The translations under genes were made by a program, and so were the position numbers. This document shows positions 34,603 to 44,014 of a stretch of 53,679 bases of DNA, one piece after another. This DNA comes from Bacteroidales bacterium (lineage in GTDB: Bacteria > Bacteroidota > Bacteroidia > Bacteroidales > WCHB1-69). The notes beneath the pieces were generated by a model. It saw only the letters and a program-made list of their open reading frames with translations, did no database searches and was not told the origin of the DNA. The stretch spans positions 1 through 53,679 of the forward strand of contig JAFXTE010000023.1 of NCBI GenBank assembly GCA_017525245.1, written 5' to 3'. Each line of letters begins with the position of its first letter. The first letter of the stretch is position 1.

Positions 34603-35883
34603 GCGCATTCTCGCTTCAATTTCTTCGGCTTCCACGGGCACATCCGCCATGAGGTCGATGGGGTTGTCGGCGACGACCACGTCGGTTTCGATGCGGACAC
34701 CGATGCCTTCCTCGGCGATATAGATGCCGGGTTCGCAACTCAGCACGTTGCCAGGTTGGAACACCCAATCGCGCTGGCCTACATCATGCACATCCAACCC
34801 GATGAAATGGCTGGTATTATGCATGTAGTACTTCTTGAAGCAAGGCATCGCAGGATCTTGATTGTCAACATCTTCCTGCGTATATAACCCCAGCTTGATC
34901 AACTCCTCGTCCATCCGTTTAAAAACGTAATCGTTAATTTTGTGGATGGTCATGCCGGGCTTGAAAAGCAGGATGGTCTCCTTGTAAATAGAAAGTACCG
35001 CTTCATAGACCGCCTTCTGTCGCGGGGTGAACTTGCCGTTCACGGGAACGGTGCGGGAGCAGTCGCCGGCGTAGTTGGCGTACTCCGCGCCGAAGTCCAT
35101 CAGCAGCAGGTCGCCGTCGCGCATCTGCTTGTCGTTCTTGATATAGTGAAGGATGCAAGTGTCAGGACCGGCGGCGATGATGGGAGCGAACGAATGTGTG
35201 GTGGCGCCATTGCGAATCACCTCGTAGGTCATCTCCGCCTCGATCTCATACTCGTATTTCCCAGGTGCGATGGCAGATAACGCCCTCGCAAACATCTTGC
35301 CCGTAATCTCGCACGCCTTCTTCATCGCGGCCAATTCCTCGGGCTGCTTGACGTTGCGCAGCGGATATAGAATCGGAGCGAGACGGCGATAGTCGTGCAG
35401 CGGGTAGTTCTCCTTCAGCTGCTTGGCGAAGCGGATCTCGCGGGTCGGAAGTTCCTGTCGGAAACGTGGGTCTTCGGGAATATGGAGATAGACATGTTCC
35501 GACTGCACCATCACGGCGTTGAGGACGCTCTCGAACTCCTCGTTGAACATCACGTTCCGCACGCCGGAGAGTTTCTTGGCATCCTCTTTGGAAAGCCGAT
35601 GCCCAAACCAGACGATTTTCTCTGGCGACGGGTTCTTGATGAAAAGCACCTCGCGGTAGTCCGGGTTCGGGTGCCACGGGGCGAGGAGCAAGGTGGTCTC
35701 TTCCTGATCAATGCCACACAAATAGAGCAGTTCGGAGTTCTGCCGGAAAGGATGCGTGGTGTCGCCACAGCGAGGATACTCGTCGTGAGAAACGAGCAGA
35801 GCCACAGAGTTTTCCGCCATCTCGCCGACCACATTGTGGCGGTTGCGAGTGTAAAATTCAGCTGATAAAGGTTGGTAACGCAT
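34597..35883 (-). CDS. pepP: Xaa-Pro aminopeptidase (M24B)
   Basis: Aminopeptidase P removes an N-terminal residue that precedes proline. The N-terminal domain (RYQPLSAEFYTRNRHNVVGE) is the creatinase-type domain. The C-terminal pita-bread domain shows the five metal ligands: Asp in LLMDFGAEYANYAGD and its second Asp in DCSRTVPV, His in HNTSHFIGLDVHD, Glu in LSCEPGIYI and Glu in VRIETDVVV. The 428-residue length is normal. I chose the ATG at 35883 because a TATCTTTG box sits at 35902-35909; an earlier in-frame start at 35904 would lie within that box. Confidence 0.93.
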   Translation of the reverse strand: MRYQPLSAEFYTRNRHNVVGEMAENSVALLVSHDEYPRCGDTTHPFRQNSELLYLCGIDQEETTLLLAPWHPNPDYREVLFIKNPSPEKIVWFGHRLSKEDAKKLSGVRNVMFNEEFESVLNAVMVQSEHVYLHIPEDPRFRQELPTREIRFAKQLKENYPLHDYRRLAPILYPLRNVKQPEELAAMKKACEITGKMFARALSAIAPGKYEYEIEAEMTYEVIRNGATTHSFAPIIAAGPDTCILHYIKNDKQMRDGDLLLMDFGAEYANYAGDCSRTVPVNGKFTPRQKAVYEAVLSIYKETILLFKPGMTIHKINDYVFKRMDEELIKLGLYTQEDVDNQDPAMPCFKKYYMHNTSHFIGLDVHDVGQRDWVFQPGNVLSCEPGIYIAEEGIGVRIETDVVVADNPIDLMADVPVEAEEIEARMRG

Positions 35884-35901
35884 AATCGGTAATTTAAGCG
35901 G

Positions 35902-35909
35902 CAAAGATA
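35902..35909 (-). promoter_or_regulatory. -7 promoter box of pepP
   Basis: The minus strand reads TATCTTTG, 18 nt before the chosen ATG. Confidence 0.55.
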
Positions 35910-35925
35910 TGATTTTTATGAATTA

Positions 35926-38316
35926 TTAAAACCCTCTCGTGGTGCGGGTACCTCCACCTACCACGCTGGTGCGCGGGCGCGCAGAGCCGGAAGATGCCGG
36001 GCGGGCGACGGTGGCCGAGGCACTGCTGCTCTTGGTCGAGGTTGTGGAGTGGGATCCACCTGAAGGCTTCCCTGCGGATGAGGGACTTCCGCTGGTAGAG
36101 GGTCTGACACTGGTCGCAGGTTTATGACTGGTGGACGGAGTGCCGCCCGAAGAAGGCCTTGTACTTGAGGAGGGTTTTGCACTCGTCGTCGGTGAACTTG
36201 CGGAAGGTCTTTCGGACGCCGGAGGGACATTCGCCTGCGCCAAAGGAGCACCGCCACCCGAACGCTTGTAGTTCGTGGTACTGCCCACACGGCTGATCCG
36301 AGAGGAGATGTTGTGACCGCCAGTGGTGTTCAAGTCGTTGAACGTCACAATCACTGATGGCGTTTTTAGGTAGCGGCCGCCGCTGTTTCGCAGATTGCCC
36401 ACGAAATAGTCCCGCACCTTCGCCAAATCGATGCCTAACAGGGGAAGGTTGTTTTTCCCGATGTGCCGCAGCAACTTGTTGACCTTCTGCGCCCTGAGCA
36501 TTCGGTCGTAGGTCTCGCGACTGTTGACCGTCGTGCCACGCGGATAGGCAAGATAGCGCACCAGTTTCGTATATTCTTCCTCGGAAAGTCCATTCAACAT
36601 TGAACGCACTCCACGAAATTCCGCTGCCAAATCAGCCTTCTCATGCTGGTTGACATCCCGGTAAATGGCCCGCTCATGCTCGTCAGTGTAAGTGAAGTTG
36701 TAGTCGCGCTCGTTCTGTCGCAACTGTTTGTTGACTTGCTCTTCCCCATACGCGGCAAAGTGAAGATTCGTGAGCGTATCAGAAAGCTCGTTTATCTTGT
36801 TGTCGGTCAAGTTTTTGAGGATATCCAGCAAGTCTCGACAGGGCTTGGCCAACAGATAAGGTTTGTTCGAGGGAAACGCGGAATGCAATAATTTGCCCTT
36901 ATAGGTAATGCCGTTATCCATAAACAGCTGGTAAAGAGCGACATACTGCACCACACGGGCAATATCGGTGTTACCGCAGTTGGCGAAATAGTTGCCGGCT
37001 TGCCGCTCGTACTGCGCCCCAACACTGGTGCCGCTGCTCTGCGAATGGAAATAGGAGACCGGCAACGCTCCCGTGCGGTTGAGCGTATAGATGGTATATT
37101 CGGGCAAATCAATGGCGTACATGGTGTTGGCCGTGTTCCAGTTATAAACCAACTCGTTGAGTCCCAACTTCTTGAACAGCGGTCTGTCGAAGGGGAAACG
37201 TCCCGGCGAGGGATATTTATAGCAGGCCTCTTGGATGGTGCCGTTCTCCGACCAGTCTTTGAGCAGCACATCAGTGATGGTGAGCAGATGACCCAGTTCG
37301 GTGTTCTCCAACTCACGGCTGAGGTAGGTGGGACACCAATCTCGCCCGTTGCCCATCTTGCCGGCCATGCAGTCGTTGATGTCGAGGCTCTGTGAAAGCT
37401 CCTTGCTGCTGATGGACGCGACAAGGAGGACTGTCTCCACGCGCAGGGGCGGCAACGTCTCTAACGAAGCCTCGCGCTCGCGACCGATGACCACTAACGT
37501 GGTGGAATCCCGCAAGGCACCGAGGATGAGGTCGGCGTCGAGGGCGAACCGGCGAATGTCGCTCACCTGCTCGGAGAGGTCGCTGTCACGACGGATGCTC
37601 CACGCCACCAAACCCGGCTCGCGACTGAAGAAGACCCCGCGCCTCTTCTGCTGAAACATATCGCTGACTGTCAAATCATTGGCTGTGTCAGACTCATCAA
37701 TAAAAGCTTCCCCTGCAGTGAAAAACCAGTCATCAAACTCGCCTAACGTGATTTGGTAGTCAAGATTATCGCTCGTAAAATAGTGCCGTTTATCACCGCC
37801 CAGCAGATTTATCGCATTCGGTTTATAATCAGAAAGATACAGTTGCTGCGAAATTTTCGCCACCAAGTTGTCAAGGTTCTCGGTGGTGGCGTTGCCCAAC
37901 ACGACGGCCATATCCGCGACATGCCCGTCGTAGCCGATTTTGAAGTTATGCCGCGAGGTCTGGTGGGTGAAACGGCTGCAAATCGCCTCCAGACTGTCGG
38001 GCTCGAAAAACGGGGCTGGTTCGGCAATGAGGATGATGCGACTGCTGTCAGGGAAGGTGGCCGTGGCGATGGTCTGGTAATGCATACGGAATTGTTGCCG
38101 GAACGCGTCATAGACGGAATCCAGCCGCTGGAACGCCAAGGTCGATTCCATATCCACGTTTTGATTGGGGATGTACTCTTTCTTGAGGAGGACGGCGGTC
38201 TGCTGCTTGATGCTCTCCGCTACCTTGGTATGCCTCCCGAAAATAGCGAACAGGGCGACAGCGAGGAGGATTACCCCGCTAATCACAGCCGCTGTTCTCT
38301 TTGCTGTCTTGGTCAT
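35926..38316 (-). CDS. envelope protein of unknown function with Ser/Pro-rich tail, 796 residues
   Basis: One N-terminal TM helix (AAVISGVILLAVALFAIFG) suggests an inner-membrane-anchored protein facing the periplasm. Residues 50-680 are of mixed composition without a family I recognise. The last 110 residues are low complexity, rich in Ser, Thr, Pro, Gly and Lys (for example TSAKPSSSTRPSSGGTPSTS), ending in GGGTRTTRGF. Such tails often span or contact the cell wall or are exposed and disordered. The gene lies just upstream of pepP on the same strand but each has its own promoter box. Confidence 0.75.
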   Translation of the reverse strand: MTKTAKRTAAVISGVILLAVALFAIFGRHTKVAESIKQQTAVLLKKEYIPNQNVDMESTLAFQRLDSVYDAFRQQFRMHYQTIATATFPDSSRIILIAEPAPFFEPDSLEAICSRFTHQTSRHNFKIGYDGHVADMAVVLGNATTENLDNLVAKISQQLYLSDYKPNAINLLGGDKRHYFTSDNLDYQITLGEFDDWFFTAGEAFIDESDTANDLTVSDMFQQKRRGVFFSREPGLVAWSIRRDSDLSEQVSDIRRFALDADLILGALRDSTTLVVIGREREASLETLPPLRVETVLLVASISSKELSQSLDINDCMAGKMGNGRDWCPTYLSRELENTELGHLLTITDVLLKDWSENGTIQEACYKYPSPGRFPFDRPLFKKLGLNELVYNWNTANTMYAIDLPEYTIYTLNRTGALPVSYFHSQSSGTSVGAQYERQAGNYFANCGNTDIARVVQYVALYQLFMDNGITYKGKLLHSAFPSNKPYLLAKPCRDLLDILKNLTDNKINELSDTLTNLHFAAYGEEQVNKQLRQNERDYNFTYTDEHERAIYRDVNQHEKADLAAEFRGVRSMLNGLSEEEYTKLVRYLAYPRGTTVNSRETYDRMLRAQKVNKLLRHIGKNNLPLLGIDLAKVRDYFVGNLRNSGGRYLKTPSVIVTFNDLNTTGGHNISSRISRVGSTTNYKRSGGGAPLAQANVPPASERPSASSPTTSAKPSSSTRPSSGGTPSTSHKPATSVRPSTSGSPSSAGKPSGGSHSTTSTKSSSASATVARPASSGSARPRTSVVGGGTRTTRGF

Positions 38317-38341
38317 TGTTTCATTCTAATAAATGCGGCTG

Positions 38342-38349
38342 CAAACCTA
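38342..38349 (-). promoter_or_regulatory. -7 promoter box of the 796-residue protein gene
   Basis: The minus strand reads TAGGTTTG (TAnnTTTG), 25 nt before the ATG at 38316. Confidence 0.45.
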
Positions 38350-38441
38350 CAATTTTTTCGGATTCACCGCGCCACCGCTATTCATCGTTATGAATCGCTA
38401 TTCATCGTTTTTTCATCGCATCATCGTAGGTTATAATTTCG

Positions 38442-38449
38442 TATTTTTG
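38442..38449 (+). promoter_or_regulatory. -7 promoter box of the lipid kinase-UvrA2 operon
   Basis: TATTTTTG, 17 nt before the ATG at 38467. It is back to back with the minus-strand box at 38342. Between them is a stretch with repeated CGCTATTCATCGTT units, which includes the small palindrome ATTCAT-CGTT-ATGAAT. Confidence 0.5.
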
Positions 38450-38466
38450 CCGCCTAAAACGAGAAC

Positions 38467-39435
38467 ATGGAACATCTTCAAGTGAAGGAATACTGTTGGC
38501 ATATCTTACTCAATATCAATGCCAACGAGAAGAAATGTGAAAAGAGATGGCAACCCATTGCCGTGAAGCTTCAAAGCCTTGGAATCCAGTTCGAGCTTCA
38601 CAGGCTGACCAAACCCGGTGACGGCATCGCCACCGCCAAATCGTTGTGCGAAAACGGGATACGGCATCTTGTAGCTGCCGGCGGCGACGGCACCCTCAAC
38701 GAGGTGGTGAACGGCATCTTCACCTCCGGTGTCAACACTAAAGAAGTCTGGCTCGCCGTCTTGCCCATGGGCCGCGGCAACGACTGGATTCGCACCCACC
38801 ATTACCCCAAAACGCCCGAGGAAACGATAGATCTGTGGACAAAAGGACAGTTCATGCAACATGATATCGGGCTGGTGACCAGCACAACACCCGACCAACA
38901 GGTGTACGACCGCTATTTCATCAACATTGCAGGTTTCGGTTTCGACGCTGACGTGATTTACGATGTCACTTACCATCCGCCACATCTCTTCGGATTTAAC
39001 GTTTACGTCCTTTCGCTTTTAAAATCGTTGCTTTCCCATAAACCCAAAGCCATACAAGTATCCGCCGATGACGGATTTTCTTTTAACGGGAAGGTCTTTA
39101 TGGTGATTGCAGCTATTTGCCAGTACAATGGCGGTGGTATCCGTGAAGCCAAATACGCGGTTCCCGACGACGGCAAAATCGACCTGATCGTCGTCCCTGC
39201 AATGCGTATTCCTAAAGTGCTCAAAAACATGAAGGACATGACATCAGGAGATCATATCGACAAAATCAAAGAGATCAGAATGACTTTAACCACCCAGGCG
39301 GAAATCCATTCCGATCAGCTTCTCCGCGCCGAAACCGAAGGAGAGCTCCTAAAATTCGGTGACTATCACATCAAACTGATTCCCAATTCGTTGAATGTGT
39401 TGACAGCCATCAGCTTCTCCCAACAAACCGCTTAA
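38467..39435 (+). CDS. diacylglycerol kinase-family lipid kinase
   Basis: The motif LVAAGGDGTLNEVVNGIF is the nucleotide-binding signature of the DAGK catalytic family (DgkB/YegS). VLPMGRGNDWIRT is the second conserved loop, and the C-terminal region (YNGGGIREAKYAVPDDGKID) completes the domain. At 322 residues it is a normal bacterial member. Substrates in this family include diacylglycerol, sphingoid bases and other lipids, so the exact lipid is open. It is followed 42 nt later by the second UvrA gene, probably in the same transcript. Confidence 0.88.
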   Translation: MEHLQVKEYCWHILLNINANEKKCEKRWQPIAVKLQSLGIQFELHRLTKPGDGIATAKSLCENGIRHLVAAGGDGTLNEVVNGIFTSGVNTKEVWLAVLPMGRGNDWIRTHHYPKTPEETIDLWTKGQFMQHDIGLVTSTTPDQQVYDRYFINIAGFGFDADVIYDVTYHPPHLFGFNVYVLSLLKSLLSHKPKAIQVSADDGFSFNGKVFMVIAAICQYNGGGIREAKYAVPDDGKIDLIVVPAMRIPKVLKNMKDMTSGDHIDKIKEIRMTLTTQAEIHSDQLLRAETEGELLKFGDYHIKLIPNSLNVLTAISFSQQTA

Positions 39436-39477
39436 AGGGAGTGTACGCTCCATTAATCTTGTAACCATTTGCTTTAT

Positions 39478-42024
39478 ATGGAAATGAACAACAAGGATTT
39501 ACTTGACTCATCCGAAAAAGAACCATCTCATATCCGAATCCGGGGTGCGCGTGTTCACAATCTCAAAAACATTGATGTGGATGTGCCGCTGCATAAGATT
39601 GTGGCCGTGGCGGGAGTGTCTGGCTCCGGCAAGTCGTCGCTGGCGTTAGGCGTGCTCTATGCCGAAGGGTCACGCCGCTATCTTGAGTCGCTTTCGACTT
39701 ACACACGTCGCCGCATGACCCAGGCCGCGAAGGCAGACGTGGACGAGATTCTCTATGTACCCGCCGCCCTCGCCCTGCACCAACGCCCTGGAGTGCCCGG
39801 CATCCGATCCACCTTTGGCACAGGCACCGAACTCCTTAACAGTCTGCGCCTTATGTATTCCCGTTTGGCAAGCCACCGCTGTCCCAACGGGCACTATCTT
39901 GAACCCTCTTTGGCTGTGGCTGCTGGTCAGGAACTGGTCTGCCCTGAGTGCGGCGAACATTTCTACGCTCCCGGTGCGGAAGAGTTGGCCTTCAATAGCC
40001 AAGGCGCGTGCCGCTGCTGCGGAGGCACGGGCATGGTGCGAACCGTCGATAAGAGCACCCTTGTACCTGACGAGTCGCTCACCATCGACCAGGGAGCCGT
40101 CGCCCCGTGGAACAGCCTCATGTGGTCGCTCATGACCGATGTGTGCCGTGCCATGGGTGTGCGCACCGACGTGCCGTTCCGCGAACTCACTGACGAAGAG
40201 AAAGATATCGTTTATAACGGTCCCGCTGTGAAGAAGCACATCTTTTTCAAATCCAAGACCACCAACGAAGCCGGCGAACTCGACTTCACCTACTTCAACG
40301 CCACATATACCGTGGAGAATGCCCTTTCTAAAGTAAAGGACGAAAAGGGGATGAAGCGTGTGGAGAAGTTCCTGAAAGAGGATGTCTGCGCGGAATGTCA
40401 CGGCACGCGGCTGTCGGAGGGCGCCCGCGCCCCGAAGCTGCGCGGCATCGGGCTTGATGAGGCCTGCCAGATGACCCTGGCACGACTCACTGAATGGGTG
40501 GATGGCGTGCCCGCCTCGCTGCCCGAGGAGATGCGCCCCATGGCCGAGAGTATCTGCGAGTCGTTCCGCACGGCCGCCAAGCGGCTGATGGACTTGGGGC
40601 TGGGCTACCTTACCCTCGACCGCGCCGCCTCCACGCTCTCCACTGGTGAACGGCAACGAATGCAGCTCGCCCGTGCCGTCCGCAACCGCACCACCGGCGT
40701 GCTCTACGTCCTCGACGAACCCTCCATCGGTCTTCACCCTTCCAATATCGTGGGACTCAACGGCGTGATGCACGACCTCGTGGCCGACGGCAACACCGTG
40801 CTGCTCGTCGATCATGACACGCAGATCCTGCAGGAGGCCGACTGGCTCATCGAATTGGGTCCCGATGCCGGTGCAAAGGGCGGCCGTATCATCGCCGAGG
40901 GCACCATTCAGGACATCATCCGCAACAGTGCGTCCCGCATCGGACCGTTCCTCACCCCCGAAAACGAGCACGGATGGAGCGAGCCCGACAAAGACCGACT
41001 ATTCGAATTTGGCAATATCCATCTGTCAACCAAAGAGATACACACGGTAAAACCGTTGGAAGTTGAGATTCCCAAAGGGCGGCTCACCGTGGTGACAGGA
41101 GTCTCCGGATCCGGCAAGACAACCCTGATTTTGGAGAGTCTCGTGCCTGCGCTGGAAGCCATCACCCTCGGCAAGCGGATGCCCGACCACGTCACGGACA
41201 TCCTCGCGGAGGGCATCGAGCACGTGAAGCTCATCGACGCCACGCCCATCGGCATCAACATCCGCTCCACGGTGGCCACCTACGCCAACGTCCACGACGA
41301 GCTGCGCAAGCTCTACGCCCGCACGCCCGACGCGAAGCGGCACGGCTACAAGGCCGGCGACTTCTCCTACAACACCGGCGACCTGCGCTGCCCCGTCTGC
41401 GACGGCACCGGTGCCATCAGCCTCGATGTGCAGTTCCTCCCAGACGTGGATATTCCCTGCCCCGAATGTCGCGGTTCGCGTTACGCGAAGGCGGCTTACG
41501 CAGTGCGACACACCAACAAACGCAACGAAACCCGCTCGCTGCCCGAGCTAATGGACATGGACGTGAGCTCCGCTCTCGAGTTCTGCCAAGAAATGAAAAC
41601 GGTGTTTCCCAAGTTGGAAGTGCTGCAAAGTCTTGGTTTGGGTTACCTTACACTTGGCGAGGAAACCCCGAGTCTGTCGGGTGGCGAGGCGCAGCGACTG
41701 AAATTGGCCACCGAAATGGGACGACTGCAGCATGATTCGGTGTTCGTGTTCGACGAGCCCACTATCGGGTTGCACCCGTTGGACGTGCGCACGCTTTTGC
41801 AAGTTTTCGACACGCTGATCAAGAACGGCGCTACAGTCATCGTCATCGAGCACGACTTGGATGTGATCCGTGCCGCCGACTACATCATCGACATGGGCCC
41901 CGGCGGAGGTGAGGATGGCGGCCGCATCGTGGCCACCGGCACCCCACAGGATGTCGCAAACAACAACGAAAGTGTGACGGGAAGTTTTTTGGGAAAAACG
42001 GCCAAAGGCGAAAGACCCCAATAA
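39478..42024 (+). CDS. uvrA2: UvrA2-type ABC ATPase, 848 residues
   Basis: This is a second UvrA-like protein with two ABC cassettes: [32 protein letters not shown] (signature with Thr in place of Gly), GVSGSGKTTLILE and [12 protein letters not shown]. Zinc modules are CPECGEHF, CRCCGGTGMV, CAECHGTR and CPVCDGTG...CPECRGSR. It is about 95 residues shorter than canonical UvrA and, by position, the missing part is in the UvrB-binding region, as in class II UvrA proteins linked to drug or DNA-damage tolerance. I chose the ATG at 39478 over a TTG at 39469. It ends 2 nt from a convergent gene. Confidence 0.88.
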   Translation: MEMNNKDLLDSSEKEPSHIRIRGARVHNLKNIDVDVPLHKIVAVAGVSGSGKSSLALGVLYAEGSRRYLESLSTYTRRRMTQAAKADVDEILYVPAALALHQRPGVPGIRSTFGTGTELLNSLRLMYSRLASHRCPNGHYLEPSLAVAAGQELVCPECGEHFYAPGAEELAFNSQGACRCCGGTGMVRTVDKSTLVPDESLTIDQGAVAPWNSLMWSLMTDVCRAMGVRTDVPFRELTDEEKDIVYNGPAVKKHIFFKSKTTNEAGELDFTYFNATYTVENALSKVKDEKGMKRVEKFLKEDVCAECHGTRLSEGARAPKLRGIGLDEACQMTLARLTEWVDGVPASLPEEMRPMAESICESFRTAAKRLMDLGLGYLTLDRAASTLSTGERQRMQLARAVRNRTTGVLYVLDEPSIGLHPSNIVGLNGVMHDLVADGNTVLLVDHDTQILQEADWLIELGPDAGAKGGRIIAEGTIQDIIRNSASRIGPFLTPENEHGWSEPDKDRLFEFGNIHLSTKEIHTVKPLEVEIPKGRLTVVTGVSGSGKTTLILESLVPALEAITLGKRMPDHVTDILAEGIEHVKLIDATPIGINIRSTVATYANVHDELRKLYARTPDAKRHGYKAGDFSYNTGDLRCPVCDGTGAISLDVQFLPDVDIPCPECRGSRYAKAAYAVRHTNKRNETRSLPELMDMDVSSALEFCQEMKTVFPKLEVLQSLGLGYLTLGEETPSLSGGEAQRLKLATEMGRLQHDSVFVFDEPTIGLHPLDVRTLLQVFDTLIKNGATVIVIEHDLDVIRAADYIIDMGPGGGEDGGRIVATGTPQDVANNNESVTGSFLGKTAKGERPQ

Positions 42025-42026
42025 GA

Positions 42027-42662
42027 CTATCGCTCGAATGCGAAAATCGCAGTCAATTGCTTGTTTTCAAGAATGTCCGAGCAAAAGACCAACTCGGGAA
42101 ATAGCGGAAGATGATGCCGCCGACCCTCGGATAAATCAACATTGAGGGTCTGTTGGTATAGAAGCCATACCAGCTCTGTACAATATAAAGAAACTGTGTC
42201 TTCAAGGTCAAACTGGCCGTCGAAAAGCGGATGACGGCCATACAGTTGCAGTCCATCATGAAGAAGCCTCATGGTATCGTCTGGTGTGAGTGGATATCGG
42301 TAAATGCCGCCCATCAAAGCACGGTCACTGCGGAAAAAAACACCAATGGGCTCTAGTTTCACGCTGTCTTTTTCCTTTTTTGTGGCACGCTCGTTGGGTA
42401 CGGCGTGAAGAACCATCCAACGTCCGTCCACATTCATCACCATCCCAACATGTGTATAGTCGCTCTTGCGGTCAAAGGTGGTGACGGCGCGACTCTCACG
42501 ACTCTCCCCGCGGCGGAAAGCAAGGTCGCCGGTTTGCAACAGCACAGTGTCGGGCAATATGAATTCAGTCGCCTGTTCACTACGGCGGCAACCTGTTGTC
42601 GTCAGGCATATTACAAAAAATAAAGGTAGAAACAGCCCGTAAGCCATTCCTACCTTCTTCAT
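42027..42662 (-). CDS. YiiX/YebB-like NlpC/P60-related cysteine hydrolase, lipoprotein
   Basis: A signal region ending in the lipobox-like CLTTTGC suggests lipid anchoring. The catalytic layout of the permuted NlpC/P60 (YiiX) family is visible: TGDLAFRRG near the start, SDYTHVGMVMNVDG with the His, and SLYCTELVW with the Cys. Members hydrolyse amide or ester bonds in cell-wall peptides or lipids; the substrate here is unknown. I chose the ATG of MKKVGMAYG, 14 nt after the DUF4878-like gene, with which it is probably co-transcribed. Confidence 0.85.
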   Translation of the reverse strand: MKKVGMAYGLFLPLFFVICLTTTGCRRSEQATEFILPDTVLLQTGDLAFRRGESRESRAVTTFDRKSDYTHVGMVMNVDGRWMVLHAVPNERATKKEKDSVKLEPIGVFFRSDRALMGGIYRYPLTPDDTMRLLHDGLQLYGRHPLFDGQFDLEDTVSLYCTELVWLLYQQTLNVDLSEGRRHHLPLFPELVFCSDILENKQLTAIFAFER

Positions 42663-42676
42663 CCTGAAACAGGGGT

Positions 42677-43051
42677 TTAGATACTGATTTTCCACTTGCC
42701 GTCAACTTTTGACAATTTGACCTTGTCAGTTGTTTCCTTCGGTTCCTTGTTCATGGAGTTTGTTGTAGTTCTTTTCACCTCAACCACAGCGGTTTCACCA
42801 TCCTCAGAGATGGTTTCAGAGAGAACCTCATAACTTAGCACTTTGTATTCAAAGTCTTTCAGTTTTTTTGCATAGCCGTCAAGATCCTCCTGAGAGGTCA
42901 GGGTTGTATAGGTGACAGCTTTTTCGTAATCTCCTGAAGACAAAGCATCGTGATAGGCTTTCACAACTCCTGTCGGGGTAGAGGTGGAATTGCAGGATGC
43001 CAAGCAGAAAACGGCAACCAGCGCACATAAAATAACGGATAATTTTTTCAT
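42677..43051 (-). CDS. DUF4878-like lipoprotein, 124 residues
   Basis: The signal peptide ends in FCLASC, a good lipobox. The mature part (TPTGVVKAYHDALSSGDYEK ... KVDGKWKISI) is a small cystatin/NTF2-like fold of the DUF4878 group, common as surface or periplasmic lipoproteins in Bacteroidetes with no known function. It is the first gene of a two-gene unit with the YiiX-like hydrolase. Confidence 0.85.
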   Translation of the reverse strand: MKKLSVILCALVAVFCLASCNSTSTPTGVVKAYHDALSSGDYEKAVTYTTLTSQEDLDGYAKKLKDFEYKVLSYEVLSETISEDGETAVVEVKRTTTNSMNKEPKETTDKVKLSKVDGKWKISI

Positions 43052-43077
43052 AAAAATTTTATTTAGTGAACAATAAT

Positions 43078-43339
43078 GGTTATTGGTTATAGGTTATGGG
43101 TTATTGAAGCTTGGGATTAGTGATAAGTGATTAGTGATAAGTGATTAGTGATAAGTGATTAGTGATTAGTAATTAGTGATTAGTAATTAGTGATTAGTAA
43201 TTAGTAATTAGTGATAAGTGATAAGTGATTAGTGATTTGCGATTAGTAAATTGATTTTTTTTGTATCCAACATCCCCTTTTCATCATTCTACATTCATCA
43301 TTCAGCATTCATCATTCAGCATTCATCATTCATCATTAT
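43078..43339. repeat. three adjacent 7-nt-period arrays with different units
   Basis: 43078-43110 is built from GGTTATT/GGTTATA/GGTTATG and ends in GAAGCTT. 43115-43247 is built from ATTAGTG/ATAAGTG/ATTAGTA. 43281-43339 is built from TTCATCA/TTCAGCA. The arrays fill nearly the whole space between the DUF4878-like gene and cdd, leaving only a T-rich stretch unexplained. They are far too short-unit to be CRISPR repeats. Confidence 0.85.
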
Positions 43340-43824
43340 TTAGGCAGGAACCCTTCGTGGAAAGTGTAGGGTAGGAGGGTCGCCACATTCTGCAGGTGGT
43401 AGATTTGTCCTTCTTGTCCTGCGAGGACAACTTCTATCGGATGGCCGAATTTCTGTTCGTATTCGAAAAGCACTTGCCTACAGCTGCCACAGGGGGAGAC
43501 TGGCACCTTAAGCGGCTCGTCGGGGTTGATGGCGGTGATGGCGATTTTGTTGAACGGTACTTCGGGGTACATGGCCGAGGCCGAAAACGCCGCGACGCGC
43601 TCCGCGCAGAGTCCGCACGGATAGACCGCATTCTCCTGGTTGCTGCCGGTGACAATCTTGCCGTTGTTCAGAAGAATGGCCGCTCCGACCTGAAAATGGG
43701 AGTATTTCGCGTAAGCGCGAGTGGCCGCATCCTCGGCATGGCGCAGTAACTCTTGCAAATCCTCGGGCAACTCCTCTCGATTGTCGTAAACCCTCATCTC
43801 TGTCTCTAACGTGATTTTTCTCAT
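43336..43824 (-). CDS. cdd: cytidine deaminase
   Basis: It deaminates cytidine and deoxycytidine to uridine forms in pyrimidine salvage. The 162-residue protein has the zinc site GLCAERVA (Cys plus catalytic Glu) and SPCGSCRQVL (two Cys), together with YSHFQVGAA and the substrate motif TGSNQENAVYP. The length is slightly above the homotetrameric type because of a C-terminal extension, as in other Bacteroidetes. The ATG at 43824 lies 24 nt after a TATATTTG box. Confidence 0.95.
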   Translation of the reverse strand: MRKITLETEMRVYDNREELPEDLQELLRHAEDAATRAYAKYSHFQVGAAILLNNGKIVTGSNQENAVYPCGLCAERVAAFSASAMYPEVPFNKIAITAINPDEPLKVPVSPCGSCRQVLFEYEQKFGHPIEVVLAGQEGQIYHLQNVATLLPYTFHEGFLPK

Positions 43825-43848
43825 AAATTCCTGTTAAAAATGCAGGCG

Positions 43849-43856
43849 CAAATATA
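43849..43856 (-). promoter_or_regulatory. -7 promoter box of cdd
   Basis: The minus strand reads TATATTTG (TAnnTTTG), 24 nt before the cdd ATG. Confidence 0.5.
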
Positions 43857-43879
43857 CAAAATTTATTTGATTGAGATAA

Positions 43880-43955
43880 GACTTCAGACTTCAGACTTAT
43901 GACTTAAGATTTAAGACCTATGACTCATGACTTACGACTATAACTTATGACTATC
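43880..43955. repeat. 7-nt-period array (CTTCAGA/CTTATGA type)
   Basis: Units such as ACTTCAG, ACTTATG, ACTTAAG and ACTCATG run in phase for about 75 nt between cdd and the beta-helix gene. They are more diverged than the other arrays. Confidence 0.75.
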
Positions 43956-43972
43956 GGTTATCGAAAAAAAAG

Positions 43973-43980
43973 TATTTTTG
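43973..43980 (+). promoter_or_regulatory. -7 promoter box of the beta-helix protein gene
   Basis: TATTTTTG, 34 nt before the ATG at 44015. Confidence 0.5.
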
Positions 43981-44014
43981 CATTTTTTAACATTTTAAGG
44001 CGGGTTTCATACTT

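Noticed and set aside
39670-40971. 433-codon minus-strand frame opposite the second UvrA gene
   Set aside because: The plus strand encodes an unmistakable ABC ATPase here. The antisense frame is a by-product of GC-rich codons.
43078-43339. possible CRISPR array
   Set aside because: Units are 7 nt without spacers, and no cas genes are present. These are simple tandem repeats.
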